Of a stretch of DNA of 64,000 nt, positions 7,765 through 15,813 are shown piece after piece. The position numbers were made by a program, and so were the translations under genes. The DNA is from Sporosarcina luteola (GTDB lineage Bacteria; Bacillota; Bacilli; Bacillales_A; Planococcaceae). The notes below the pieces were generated by a model that saw only the letters and a list, made by a program, of their open reading frames with translations, was not told where the DNA came from and did not search any database. The stretch is taken from the NCBI RefSeq assembly GCF_007991495.1, contig NZ_BJYL01000024.1, forward strand, positions 24,689 to 88,688, in the 5' to 3' direction. Each line of letters begins with the position of its first letter. Positions within the stretch are counted from its first letter, which is position 1.

Positions 7765-8310
7765 TTGATTGTAATGCATAGGAGAAATAAGTTGAAAAAG
7801 AAAAAAGAAAATAAAATACGAAAAAAGGAATTTAAACGCCACATAAAAAAACATGAACAGAAACTACACTTGAGGCATCAAGCTGTGAAAGAATTGGATA
7901 TATTAATCAATTTATTATCTAAAGAAACAGAATGTGAACAAAAAGTACTAAAAGAGGCAATGTTTCACCTTGAGGCTGAGCAAAAGGAATTAACATACTT
8001 TGGGTATAGAGGAATTTTTATTGGGGTTGTTGTTGTAATACTTACAAGTTTTTTTACAAATCAAGGATTACCAATAATGTATGATTTTTTGTATAGGATT
8101 AACGATTTAAGCTCTGTATTTGAAATGGCAGTCTATTATATTGTTTTGGTGTTTATTATACTAATTTTAGTAGTCTTATTTGGATTTATATTATGGCAAA
8201 CTCTTATACCTTTTTTTGGGAATGATAAAGAAATAAGAGAGCAAATCTACAAGAATGAATATATGATTAAGATATTACAAAATAAAATTCAAGAATTAAA
8301 ACAACTATAA
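7765..8310 (+). CDS. Two-helix membrane cargo protein, unknown
   Basis: The 181-residue product starts at TTG seven bases after GGAGG. The first 40 residues are extremely basic (KKKKENKIRKKEFKRHIKKH). Two hydrophobic segments follow at about residues 87-104 and 125-150, and the C-terminus is a coiled-coil-like helix. No domain is recognised. With the previous gene it forms a pair of membrane proteins behind a HEPN-motif gene; a superinfection or defence role is possible but unproven. Confidence 0.65.
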   Translation: MIVMHRRNKLKKKKENKIRKKEFKRHIKKHEQKLHLRHQAVKELDILINLLSKETECEQKVLKEAMFHLEAEQKELTYFGYRGIFIGVVVVILTSFFTNQGLPIMYDFLYRINDLSSVFEMAVYYIVLVFIILILVVLFGFILWQTLIPFFGNDKEIREQIYKNEYMIKILQNKIQELKQL

Positions 8311-8330
8311 AATTGTCCCACTGGCCAACC

Positions 8331-8389
8331 AGAGGACAGCATTTGATAACAGCAATACGCTGTGTCATTTGTTGTCCTCTTTTTTATTT
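8331..8389 (+). terminator. Intrinsic terminator after cargo block
   Basis: AGAGGACA and TGTCCTCT pair over eight bases, and an inner ACAGC/GCTGT hairpin sits between the arms. A TTTTTTATTT tract follows at once. It closes the early/cargo transcription unit before the late-control genes. Confidence 0.8.
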
Positions 8390-8407
8390 CAAAAAAGGAG
8401 TGATGAA

Positions 8408-8611
8408 ATGAGGACGTTACAAGATCAACTAAAAGAAAAAGGTTTTTTCAAGGATCATAACACAGAAGTGAAACTGGAAAGTGGGAAGTCTTGGAGAAGA
8501 AAACCTGAGAAGTTGTCAGACCGGGATCTGAGAGAATTGATGGGTACGAATCGGCCGACTTACGGAAGAAAAAAGGGTGGAGCTATTCGCCAAATCGGGA
8601 GGGGTAGATGA
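8408..8611 (+). CDS. Small basic phage protein
   Basis: The 67-residue protein begins at an ATG after AAAAAAGGAG. It is strongly basic with RRKPEKLSDRDLRELMG in the middle and a Gly/Arg-rich end. Genes with this placement just upstream of ArpU occur in many Bacillus prophages. Function unknown. It overlaps the next reading frame. Confidence 0.65.
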   Translation: MRTLQDQLKEKGFFKDHNTEVKLESGKSWRRKPEKLSDRDLRELMGTNRPTYGRKKGGAIRQIGRGR

Positions 8612-8613
8612 TT

Positions 8614-9063
8614 ATGGCAGTTCAAGACAATTTATCGCAGATCGATAGCGTTGCAACGCAAAAAGCTGTTGAAGAAAAACTAAGGCAATATCGAACATAT
8701 ATGTTGACAGTTCCAGAGGAGAAAATGCCATCTTTAACTGCTCATTACACATTGGAAATGCCCAATTACTCGAATGTGAAGAAATCTGTAGTCGAGGATG
8801 CAGCAATTGAAAACGTTGATGCAGATGTAAAAAGAGAGAAGTTTTTCAACTGGATTGCAATGGGGATGCGTAGACTAACCAAAATGGAACGTAAATTGAT
8901 AGCCTTTAAATATTTACAGATGGAGCCTATGTACAATTATGATATTTGCTCAGTGTTGAATATTAGCGAGAGCAGCTTCTATCGAATCCGCAATCAAGCT
9001 CTTTATAAATTGGCCCTTTCCCTTCGAATTGAAAAGTATATCGATTCGGAGGAGAGGCAATGA
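8614..9063 (+). CDS. ArpU family late transcription regulator
   Basis: The 149-residue protein is preferably read from the ATG nine bases after GGGAGGGG (ATG 8608 is an alternative). The C-terminal half has the sigma-factor-like helix-turn-helix of ArpU proteins: MRRLTKMERKLIAFKYL, then SVLNISESSFYRIRNQALYKL. ArpU-type regulators sit before the terminase genes of many Gram-positive phages and are thought to switch on late transcription. The position here fits that role. Confidence 0.85.
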   Translation: MAVQDNLSQIDSVATQKAVEEKLRQYRTYMLTVPEEKMPSLTAHYTLEMPNYSNVKKSVVEDAAIENVDADVKREKFFNWIAMGMRRLTKMERKLIAFKYLQMEPMYNYDICSVLNISESSFYRIRNQALYKLALSLRIEKYIDSEERQ

Positions 9064-9605
9064 AATTCGTTCAACCCGTTCGTGATAAAGAAAAAATACA
9101 CGACCTCACCGAGTACCTTGAGGAGAAAAACGAGAGAGATAAGATTATGTGGCTTACCGGGATATATACCGGTCTTCGTATAAGCGACATCCTGACCCTT
9201 AGAGTCAAGCACGTAAGAGGTACGCAATACATCTCTCTTAAAGAGCAAAAGACAGATAAGACAAAACGAATTCTTATCCATCCTAAACTGCGCCGTGCAT
9301 TGGACAAGTATATCGAAGGCAAAAAGGATAATGACTATTTATTCAAATCACGTGAAGGAAGAAACAAACCAATCACTCGTGTACGCGCATATGAAATATT
9401 GAAGGAAGCTGCTGGCGAGCTGGGTATAAAAGAGGTCGGGACTCATACGATGCGAAAGACTTTCGGGTATCACATTTACCAGAAAGAAAAAGACGTGGCC
9501 ATGCTGCAGGATATTTTCGGCCACTCATCCCCATATATAACATTGAAATATATTGGCGTTAATCAAGATGCGATAGACAAGACAATGAAAAATATCGATT
9601 ACTAA
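9060..9605 (+). CDS. Short tyrosine recombinase without N-terminal arm-binding domain
   Basis: The 181-residue protein is essentially only the catalytic domain of a tyrosine recombinase. The residues are all visible: Arg40 (YTGLRISDI), Lys62 or a neighbouring Lys in the beta hairpin, His129 and Arg132 (THTMR), His155 (FGHSS) and Tyr164. An integrase usually adds ~100 N-terminal residues for core and arm binding, absent here. Its place between ArpU and terminase, far from the attachment site, suggests dimer resolution or late DNA processing, not integration. Coupled to the arpU-like gene by an ATGA overlap. Confidence 0.85.
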   Translation: MKFVQPVRDKEKIHDLTEYLEEKNERDKIMWLTGIYTGLRISDILTLRVKHVRGTQYISLKEQKTDKTKRILIHPKLRRALDKYIEGKKDNDYLFKSREGRNKPITRVRAYEILKEAAGELGIKEVGTHTMRKTFGYHIYQKEKDVAMLQDIFGHSSPYITLKYIGVNQDAIDKTMKNIDY

Positions 9606-9609
9606 ATTT

Positions 9610-9640
9610 ACCCCCATTGAAAAATGAGGGGTCTTTTTTA
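9610..9640 (+). terminator. Intrinsic terminator after recombinase gene
   Basis: ACCCC(C)ATT pairs with AATGAGGGGT around a short A-rich loop, followed by CTTTTTTTA. It separates the ArpU-recombinase unit from the late-operon leader. Confidence 0.8.
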
Positions 9641-9846
9641 TGGCATCTTTTTTTCGGCTACCACTTTTTATGGGCGTTTTAATGTATATCGGAAATTTGG
9701 GGTTAGTTTTTTCGCGGACCATTTAAAAAACGCTTTAGTTGAATAAAGACATTTACATAATGAGGTAACGTAAAGCTCAAAAACAATATAGCCAACCAAA
9801 CCATGCACAGCATAGCTTCGCGGACAAAAAGTAGGAGTAACACAAT

Positions 9847-9954
9847 ATGTATTATGTTAAGCCCATAGGGGGTGAGGATACGGACGACGTGGGAGGATTT
9901 TGGGAGTATCTTGGGAGGATTCTGGGAGTCTATGTTCGTTTCAAGGTGGTATGA
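9847..9954 (+). CDS. Possible 35-residue leader peptide
   Basis: An ATG stands nine bases after AGGAG and opens a 35-codon frame whose product includes GGFWEYLGRILGVYV near the middle. It is closely followed by a terminator hairpin. The 17-bp DNA repeats fall inside it, so the frame may be a by-product of binding sites. Coding status is uncertain. Confidence 0.4.
   Translation: MYYVKPIGGEDTDDVGGFWEYLGRILGVYVRFKVV
9891..9929 (+). repeat. Two 17-bp direct repeats, late-region regulatory or packaging site
   Basis: GGGAGGATTTTGGGAGT begins at 9891 and GGGAGGATTCTGGGAGT at 9913, a 22-base spacing with one mismatch. Each copy itself contains two TGGGAG-like words. They lie between the ArpU gene and the terminase genes. 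Candidate roles are ArpU binding or terminase binding; neither can be shown from sequence. Confidence 0.6.
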
Positions 9955-9981
9955 TGATAGTGTGTTATGAGTAGGTACATG

Positions 9982-10017
9982 AGAGGCGAGCTGACATGAT
10001 CAGTTCGTCTCTTCTTT
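9982..10017 (+). terminator. Hairpin with T-rich tail in late leader
   Basis: AGAGGCGAGCTGA pairs with TCAGTTCGTCTCT using G·U pairs around a five-base loop, then TTCTTTGTTG. It resembles an intrinsic terminator or attenuator with an imperfect U tract. As it precedes the whole late operon on the same strand, the operon promoter must lie downstream or the hairpin must be read through. Confidence 0.6.
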
Positions 10018-10215
10018 GTTGTAAACGCTGACGCGACAAGCAACAAGCGCGGTATCAATGAATTGTTTAAATTGTTCACACAAATACAACTGTCTGAATT
10101 GGGTCCTTCTGAGACGCAATTTAGTCTTGCGGGTGCATACGACCCCGAGGTTAGTCTAGTCACAAATTTGCACGGAAGGCATCTTCCTTCCAAACGAATG
10201 AAAGGATGCGGTTGA

Positions 10216-10743
10216 ATGAGCAAAAAAATTGACGGTGTTGTGGTGAATACGCAGGCTGTTGCTAAAATGTTCGGCGTTACGGATCGCCGTGTCCGTCAAT
10301 TTGTTGAAGAGGGGATTATCGGCCGTGTTGGACATGGAAGATTTGACGTTGTTGATACAGTCAATAAGTACATCACGCATCTCAGAATGGCCCAGAGTCA
10401 AATGGATGAAAACGATGTAACGGAATCGCTCGAATATGAAAGGTACCTGCACGAAAAAGCCAAACGGGAAAAAGCTGAAATTGAGCTTGCTCATATTAAA
10501 GGCATGATGCATAGCGCGGTTGAAGTGGAGAAAGTCATGAACAACATGCTCGCCTCCTTTCGAGCTCGCATGCTTTCATTACCATCTAAAATTGCTCCCA
10601 CTTTGGCTGATCTGGAGGTTGCCGATATCGAAAAGATTATTGAAGCTCAAGTGCATGAGGCGTTGATCGAACTTTCCAATTATGAACCTTCCTCATTCAA
10701 GGAAGTAGCAGAAGAGGTGGAGGGGGATGACCAAGAATCTTGA
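10216..10743 (+). CDS. terS: Terminase small subunit, Nu1 type
   Basis: The 175-residue protein has an N-terminal winged-helix/MerR-like motif (TQAVAKMFGVTDRRVRQFVEEGII, residues ~11-34) for binding the packaging site. A coiled-coil region YLHEKAKREKAEIELAHIKG, typical of lambda Nu1-like subunits, follows at about 77-96. It recognises cos and recruits the large subunit. It overlaps the large-subunit gene by 17 bases. Confidence 0.9.
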   Translation: MSKKIDGVVVNTQAVAKMFGVTDRRVRQFVEEGIIGRVGHGRFDVVDTVNKYITHLRMAQSQMDENDVTESLEYERYLHEKAKREKAEIELAHIKGMMHSAVEVEKVMNNMLASFRARMLSLPSKIAPTLADLEVADIEKIIEAQVHEALIELSNYEPSSFKEVAEEVEGDDQES

Positions 10744-12589
10744 TGGCTTGGACTTGGAGCTCTATGGTCTTGAAGAGTTGCTTGAAAGTCGTAAGAAGAC
10801 TGCGAAGTTATTTTCAAAAATCGTAAAAATACTTGCCCCTCCTCCCAAGCTGAAAGTCAGTGAATGGGCCGATAAATACAGGAAGCTTTCCCAAGAGTCA
10901 TCGGCAGAACCTGGGCAATGGAGAACGGATCGTGCCCCATACCAGCGTGAGATTATGGATTCGGTGAATGACCCGGATGTTGAAAGTGTCGTCGTCATGT
11001 CGTCTGCGCAGGTCGGCAAATCAGAGATCATCAACAATATAATTGGCTATTTCATAGATCATGACCCTTATCCGATGCTTCTACTGCAACCTACTTTGGA
11101 GATGGCGCAAGCGTATTCCAAAGACCGAATCGCGCCAATGATTCGTGACACTCCGGCACTGACGAATAAAATCAGTGATGCTAGGTCAAGGCATGGGGAT
11201 AACACACTCCTCCACAAAAAGTTTCCTGGGGGACATATAACGATTGTTGGCGCCAACTCGCCAGCTGGATTGGCGAGTCGTCCGGTGAGGGTGGTGCTGG
11301 CGGATGAGGTCGATAGGTTCCCAATTTCAGCCGGTGCGGAAGGAGATCCTCTATCCCTAGCTCATAAACGGACGAAGACATTCTGGAATCGTAAGAAGGT
11401 CTCAGTTTCAACGCCTACAGTCAAGGATGCTTCGCGAATCGAAGCCGAGTATGAAGATAGTACGAAGGAGCAGTGGTTCGTTTCCTGCCCTTCCTGCGGG
11501 TTATTCCAACCATACGAATGGGCCCGAATTAAATTCGAACCGATAGGGATGGAATGCATCCACTGTAGAGAACTACATGAAGAACGGGAATGGAAAGCAC
11601 GTCCAGGCAAATGGACAGCAAGACAAGAATCCAACAAACGTGGGTTTCATTTGAATGCTCTCGCTTCCCCGTGGGAATCTTGGGCAAATATTATCCGTGA
11701 ATTTAAAGAAGCTAAGAAAAAAGGTCCTGAAATGCTTAAAACTTGGACAAATACAACGCTTGGCGAAACTTGGGAAGAGCAGCACGAAGAAGAGGATATT
11801 GGAGCGCTGCTCAAACGACGGATTCGTTATCACGCCGACGTGCCTGATGATGTACTCGTATTGACGGCAGGTGTGGACGTCCAGAATGATCGTCTTGAGG
11901 TTGAAGTGGTTGGATGGGGTATGGATGACATTTCATACGGAATCACCTACCAAACGTTTTATGGGGACCCAGGACAAAGTGAAGTATGGGAGACATTGGA
12001 CGAGTTTTTACAGAAGGAATGGGAGTACGAAGATGGCGGTAGAGTTATCATATCAGCCGTTTGCGTTGACTCCGGGGGACATTACACTCAAGAAGTCTAT
12101 CGTTTCTGTAAAGCGCGAGAGCATCGTCGCATCTTTGCCATTAAAGGTAAGGGTGGAACGGGCGTCCCATTCATAGGAAAGGCGACTCGGAATAACAGGG
12201 AGCGTGCAGCACTTTTTAGTATCGGTGTAGACGATGGGAAAGAAACGATCATATCTCGGTTAAAGGTTGATTTTGAAGGGAAGCCGGGCTACTGTCATTT
12301 CCCAACGAACGAAGACCGGGGATACGATGAAATGTATTTCAAAGGATTGACCTCAGAGAAACGTCGTATCCGATATGTCAGAGGTCAACCAAAGATTGAA
12401 TGGGTGAAGAAAAATAGTGTCCGAAACGAGCCGTTAGACTTGAGGAACTATGCAATGGCAGCGGTTCGAATACTCAACCCGATGATGGACGCATTGCATG
12501 AAAAGCGGAAGGCGGGTGCTTCCTTCACGAAAACTCAGGCTCCGATACGCAAACCAAGACGGCGAAGAGTCGTATCAAAGGGAATTTAG
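10727..12589 (+). CDS. terL: Terminase large subunit, lambda GpA family
   Basis: The 620-residue protein carries the packaging ATPase, with Walker A-like SSAQVGKS at 92-99 and Walker B in VVLADEVDRF near 190. A zinc-knuckle pair (CPSC near 253, CIHC near 276) and an RNase H-fold nuclease start at VDVQNDRLEVEVVGW near 385. It cuts concatemeric phage DNA and pumps it into the prohead. GpA family members pair with Nu1-type small subunits, as here, and usually produce cohesive ends. Confidence 0.95.
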   Translation: MTKNLDGLDLELYGLEELLESRKKTAKLFSKIVKILAPPPKLKVSEWADKYRKLSQESSAEPGQWRTDRAPYQREIMDSVNDPDVESVVVMSSAQVGKSEIINNIIGYFIDHDPYPMLLLQPTLEMAQAYSKDRIAPMIRDTPALTNKISDARSRHGDNTLLHKKFPGGHITIVGANSPAGLASRPVRVVLADEVDRFPISAGAEGDPLSLAHKRTKTFWNRKKVSVSTPTVKDASRIEAEYEDSTKEQWFVSCPSCGLFQPYEWARIKFEPIGMECIHCRELHEEREWKARPGKWTARQESNKRGFHLNALASPWESWANIIREFKEAKKKGPEMLKTWTNTTLGETWEEQHEEEDIGALLKRRIRYHADVPDDVLVLTAGVDVQNDRLEVEVVGWGMDDISYGITYQTFYGDPGQSEVWETLDEFLQKEWEYEDGGRVIISAVCVDSGGHYTQEVYRFCKAREHRRIFAIKGKGGTGVPFIGKATRNNRERAALFSIGVDDGKETIISRLKVDFEGKPGYCHFPTNEDRGYDEMYFKGLTSEKRRIRYVRGQPKIEWVKKNSVRNEPLDLRNYAMAAVRILNPMMDALHEKRKAGASFTKTQAPIRKPRRRRVVSKGI

Positions 12590-12598
12590 AAATGAGGG

Positions 12599-12823
12599 AT
12601 GGTCTTGTTCACCGAAGAATTTGTAAAGGAACGGCTTAAATTGTGGTTGGACGCGGAAGCAGCAGTTGCCACAGGACAGGCATATCAAATCGGTTCCCGT
12701 CGCCTTGATCGGGCCAATTTATATCAAATACGTGAACAGATACGATTTTGGCAAAAAGAACTTTTGAAGGTGCAAGGCAAACGACAAAGGCGCGTAACGA
12801 GAATCGTTCCGCGTGACTTGTGA
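12599..12823 (+). CDS. DUF6148-type head-joining protein (gpW analogue)
   Basis: The 74-residue helical protein contains LFTEEFVKERLKLWLDAEAA, then GQAYQIGSRRLDRANL and IREQIRFWQKEL. This pattern fits the DUF6148 family, which sits between terminase and portal genes in the place of lambda gpW. The protein likely closes the portal after DNA packaging. The start may be ATG 12599 or the in-frame TTG 12605, which is better spaced from GAGGG. Confidence 0.75.
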   Translation: MVLFTEEFVKERLKLWLDAEAAVATGQAYQIGSRRLDRANLYQIREQIRFWQKELLKVQGKRQRRVTRIVPRDL

Positions 12824-12835
12824 GGTGCTTAAGGA

Positions 12836-14404
12836 TTGAATCTATCAGATCGCCTTGTTTCGGTATTTTCACCGGAGAGGGCATTAAAGCGACATGTCGC
12901 AAGGCAAAAACTGAACATAATCAACTCGGGATATTCGAATAGCGGGGCAAGCCGGACGAAGAAAAGTATGGTCGGTTGGATGTTTAGTGGTGGTTCAACC
13001 AAGGAAGATATCGACGACAATCTGACGGTTTTACGTGAGCGTTCTCGTGACCTGTACATGAACACCCCGATTGCTACAGGTGCTTTGAAAACGATTAACA
13101 CAAACGTTGTCGGTGCTGGCCTACGTCTAAATGCACAAATTGATTATGAAGTGTTAGGTATGAGTCAGCTGGAAGCAGATGCATGGGAAACGCAAGTGGA
13201 GCGAGAATTTGAGTTGTGGTCAGAATCCATATTCTGTGACGCAATGCGAATGAATAATTTTTATGATCTTCAACAAATTGCATTCCTCTCTTTTTTAATG
13301 TCAGGAGAAACGTTTGTTACCCTTCCTTTTATGGAAAAGCCGAATATGCCGTATCAACTTAGCATAAGCCTCTTGGAAGCTGATAGAGTGTGCAGTCCCC
13401 AGGGGAACACCACCGATAAGATTATCAACGGTGTAGAGGTTGGCGCCTACGGTGAGGTAACGCATTATCATATTGCCCAATTTCACCCTTTAGCCAAAAC
13501 TTTTGGGGAAAAGAAATGGATGCGAGTTGAAAAATTCGGCAAGGAATCGGGAAGGCAAAATGTATTACACCTGATGGAGGCAGAACGCCCAGAACAGCGC
13601 CGTGGAGTTCCGTTGTTATCACCGGTCATCGAATCTGTAAAACAGCTTGGAAGGTATTCAGAAGCCGAACTAATGGCAGCACTTGTTTCAAGCATGTACA
13701 CGGTTTTCATTAAAAGCGAAAACCCTAACGAACCTCCATATGGCGAAGTGATTCCGGATGGACAACGTGTCGATGACGAAGATGAAAACAGCTATGAGTT
13801 GGCAGCGGGTGCAATTATCTCATTAGGGGAAAACGAATCGATAGAACAGGCAAATCCTATGCGGAATAATTCATCATTCGATGGATTCGTTAAGGCGGTT
13901 TGTCGTCAAATCGGTTCGGCCTTGGAAGTTCCTTATGAATTATTGCTCAAACACTTCACAGCAAGTTACTCGGCGTCTCGTGCAGCACTTCTCGAAGCGT
14001 GGAAGATGTTCCGAAAGCGACGGGCGTGGATGGCTGCTCGCTTTTGCCAACCTGTATATGAAGAATGGCTCACGGAAGCCATATTGCTCGGACGCATCGA
14101 TGCGCCGGGCTTTTTTGATGATCCGATTATCAGGAAAGCATATACGGGTGCTGAATGGAACGGACCTTCTCAAGGACAGCTGGATCCATTGAAGGAAGTT
14201 AAAGCGGCAGTTATGAGAGTCGATGAAGGTTTCTCAACTCGTGCTCGTGAAACTTCTGAATTGACCGGCGGGGATTTTTGGCGTAATCATCCTCAACGGA
14301 TCCGTGAAGAAAATGCACGCAGGGAAAGCGGCTTAGGTAAACCAAGTAAAGAGGGTCCAACTGACATTGGAGAGGAGGTGGAAACAGATGAAAATAGCGA
14401 TTAA
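12836..14404 (+). CDS. Portal protein, lambda family
   Basis: The 522-residue protein starts at a TTG after GAGGTG and AAGGA. The N-terminal part has LRERSRDLYMNTPIATGALKT and NVVGAGLRLN, diagnostic of the lambda portal family. Later segments include SALEVPYELLLKHFTASYSASRAALLE, typical of the portal C-terminal core. Twelve copies form the DNA entry ring of the head. The 3' end overlaps the protease gene by 17 bases, as in lambda B and C. Confidence 0.95.
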   Translation: MNLSDRLVSVFSPERALKRHVARQKLNIINSGYSNSGASRTKKSMVGWMFSGGSTKEDIDDNLTVLRERSRDLYMNTPIATGALKTINTNVVGAGLRLNAQIDYEVLGMSQLEADAWETQVEREFELWSESIFCDAMRMNNFYDLQQIAFLSFLMSGETFVTLPFMEKPNMPYQLSISLLEADRVCSPQGNTTDKIINGVEVGAYGEVTHYHIAQFHPLAKTFGEKKWMRVEKFGKESGRQNVLHLMEAERPEQRRGVPLLSPVIESVKQLGRYSEAELMAALVSSMYTVFIKSENPNEPPYGEVIPDGQRVDDEDENSYELAAGAIISLGENESIEQANPMRNNSSFDGFVKAVCRQIGSALEVPYELLLKHFTASYSASRAALLEAWKMFRKRRAWMAARFCQPVYEEWLTEAILLGRIDAPGFFDDPIIRKAYTGAEWNGPSQGQLDPLKEVKAAVMRVDEGFSTRARETSELTGGDFWRNHPQRIREENARRESGLGKPSKEGPTDIGEEVETDENSD

Positions 14405-15452
14405 AGGACCAATAATTTCAGATGGCGACCAAAGGGTTTATGACTGGTTCGGCATTCCTGCAACAAGTCCTGATAAAGTATCAAAGACCATCGACAGTGC
14501 AATTCGTAACAATGTGAATGAATTGACAGTTGTCATAAATAGTGGAGGCGGATCAGTATTTAGTGCCTCGGAAATTTACACAGAGCTGAAAAAGTTCTCA
14601 GGGAAAGTAAAAGTTGAAATTGTTGGCGTAGCGGCAAGTGCGGCCAGTGTTATTGCAATGGCCGGTTCAACAATTGAAATGTCGCCAACTGGTCAGTTAA
14701 TGATCCACAACGCGTCTACCTCCACTTGGGGAGATTATCGTGAAATGGACCACACAAGCGACTTTCTCCAGAAGGTTAACCAGTCCATTATGAATGCCTA
14801 TACCGTAAAGACTGGGAAAAGATCTGATGAATTGAAAATGTTGATGGATGCTGAAACATGGATGACTGCTCAGGAAGCTAAAGAGTCAGGCTTCATTGAC
14901 TCAATCATGTTTGAAAACGAAGTAGGCGCTGTTGCTAGCACCGAACGCCCAGAATTAATTAACGGCGTACTTCCACAGGAGGTAATTAACAAGGTTCGCG
15001 AACAGTTGGCGAATGATAAAACGACTGCTGTCGTAAACAGTGCGACTCAACAAAACAAAAAAGATGAAAGTGAAGTGAAGAGCAAAATGACTATTGAAGA
15101 ATTGAAAGCCCAAAACCCTGATTTATACAATCAGGTTTTTAATCTTGGAAAAGAAGATGGAGTATCAGCTGAGCGGAAACGAATTCAAGAAATTGAGGAT
15201 ATCTCTTCGCCGGGCAATGAAGAAATTATCAATAAAGCCAAATTTGAAACGGGTGCAACAGCTGCGGATACTGCAATGGAAATTCTTAAAGCGCAAAAAG
15301 AAAAGGGCGCTCAGATGCAAAATGCCATCCGAAAAGATGCTGCAAATCTAGGAAATATCACACCTACACCGGAAGCAACTCCTGCAGCTGGTGAAACAGT
15401 CGAGGATTTTGCTGACAATCTACTAAATAGCATGGGAATGGGAGGTAAGTGA
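14388..15452 (+). CDS. Head maturation protease, ClpP/S49-like, with scaffold tail
   Basis: The 354-residue protein starts at the ATG after GAGGAGGTGG. Residues 1-180 are a ClpP-fold serine protease with GVAASAAS (Ser84) and LMIHNAS (His107). The rest (about 230-354) is charged, helical and Ala/Pro-rich, like a scaffold. Lambda C has the same order, and its C-terminal part is also made alone as Nu3 from an internal start. An in-frame ATG here at 15087 could serve the same way. The protein shapes the procapsid and then degrades the scaffold. Confidence 0.9.
   Translation: MKIAIKGPIISDGDQRVYDWFGIPATSPDKVSKTIDSAIRNNVNELTVVINSGGGSVFSASEIYTELKKFSGKVKVEIVGVAASAASVIAMAGSTIEMSPTGQLMIHNASTSTWGDYREMDHTSDFLQKVNQSIMNAYTVKTGKRSDELKMLMDAETWMTAQEAKESGFIDSIMFENEVGAVASTERPELINGVLPQEVINKVREQLANDKTTAVVNSATQQNKKDESEVKSKMTIEELKAQNPDLYNQVFNLGKEDGVSAERKRIQEIEDISSPGNEEIINKAKFETGATAADTAMEILKAQKEKGAQMQNAIRKDAANLGNITPTPEATPAAGETVEDFADNLLNSMGMGGK
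15087..15452 (+). CDS. Possible separate scaffold protein from internal start
   Basis: An in-frame ATG at codon 234 of the protease gene begins MTIEELKAQNPDLYNQVFNL and would give a 121-residue scaffold. Purine-rich GAAGTGAAGAG stands just before it, a weak ribosome site. The arrangement copies lambda C/Nu3. This is inference from architecture. Confidence 0.4.
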   Translation: MTIEELKAQNPDLYNQVFNLGKEDGVSAERKRIQEIEDISSPGNEEIINKAKFETGATAADTAMEILKAQKEKGAQMQNAIRKDAANLGNITPTPEATPAAGETVEDFADNLLNSMGMGGK

Positions 15453-15453
15453 A

Positions 15454-15813
15454 ATGGAAATTGTACAACCGTATGAAAACTTATTGGCGGGATTTCAGTC
15501 GCATGTAGTGACTCGGGAAATCGTTGTTGCTCCAAATCAAGAGTTGTCTCTTGGGCAAGTATTTGAACTGAATGCTCAGGGGCAAGCGGTAGCGCCTACA
15601 GAACCATCGGACGCATCTAAAGCGTTTGGTATTATGGCAGATGCCATTGCTACCGGGGGGACTGCGAAAAAGTCAGTTTACTATGCAGCTGGAGAGTTTA
15701 ACAAGCACAAAGTGATTCTCCCAGACGATGCAGATTTTAATGCGTACGATCAATCACTTGGAAAAATCGGAATCTATTTAAATGATGTTGTTAAAGCTGA
15801 GGAGGCATACTGA
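15454..15813 (+). CDS. Head decoration protein, lambda gpD family
   Basis: The 119-residue protein has a short disordered N-terminus, then LGQVFELNAQGQAVAPTEP and a C-terminal beta-rich end with AAGEFNKHKVILP, matching the gpD fold. Trimers bind the expanded capsid at three-fold axes and stabilise it. It lies directly between protease and major capsid genes, the lambda order. The stop shares one base with the capsid start. Confidence 0.85.
   Translation: MEIVQPYENLLAGFQSHVVTREIVVAPNQELSLGQVFELNAQGQAVAPTEPSDASKAFGIMADAIATGGTAKKSVYYAAGEFNKHKVILPDDADFNAYDQSLGKIGIYLNDVVKAEEAY

Larger units (their letters stand above)
9641..10215 (+). other. Late-operon leader / probable cos region
   Basis: This ~575-base stretch has no long gene. 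It contains a 35-codon frame, a pair of 17-bp direct repeats and a G·U-rich terminator hairpin, each listed separately. Lambda-type terminases (Nu1/GpA, encoded just downstream) cut at a cos site immediately next to the small-subunit gene, so cos probably lies here. No cohesive-end site can be recognised by eye. A frame without a usable start is open across about 10024-10215. Confidence 0.5.

Noticed and set aside
10024..10215. Open frame running into the terminase small-subunit leader
   Set aside because: No ATG/GTG start and no ribosome site; only a TTG deep inside. It could be leftover or cos DNA.
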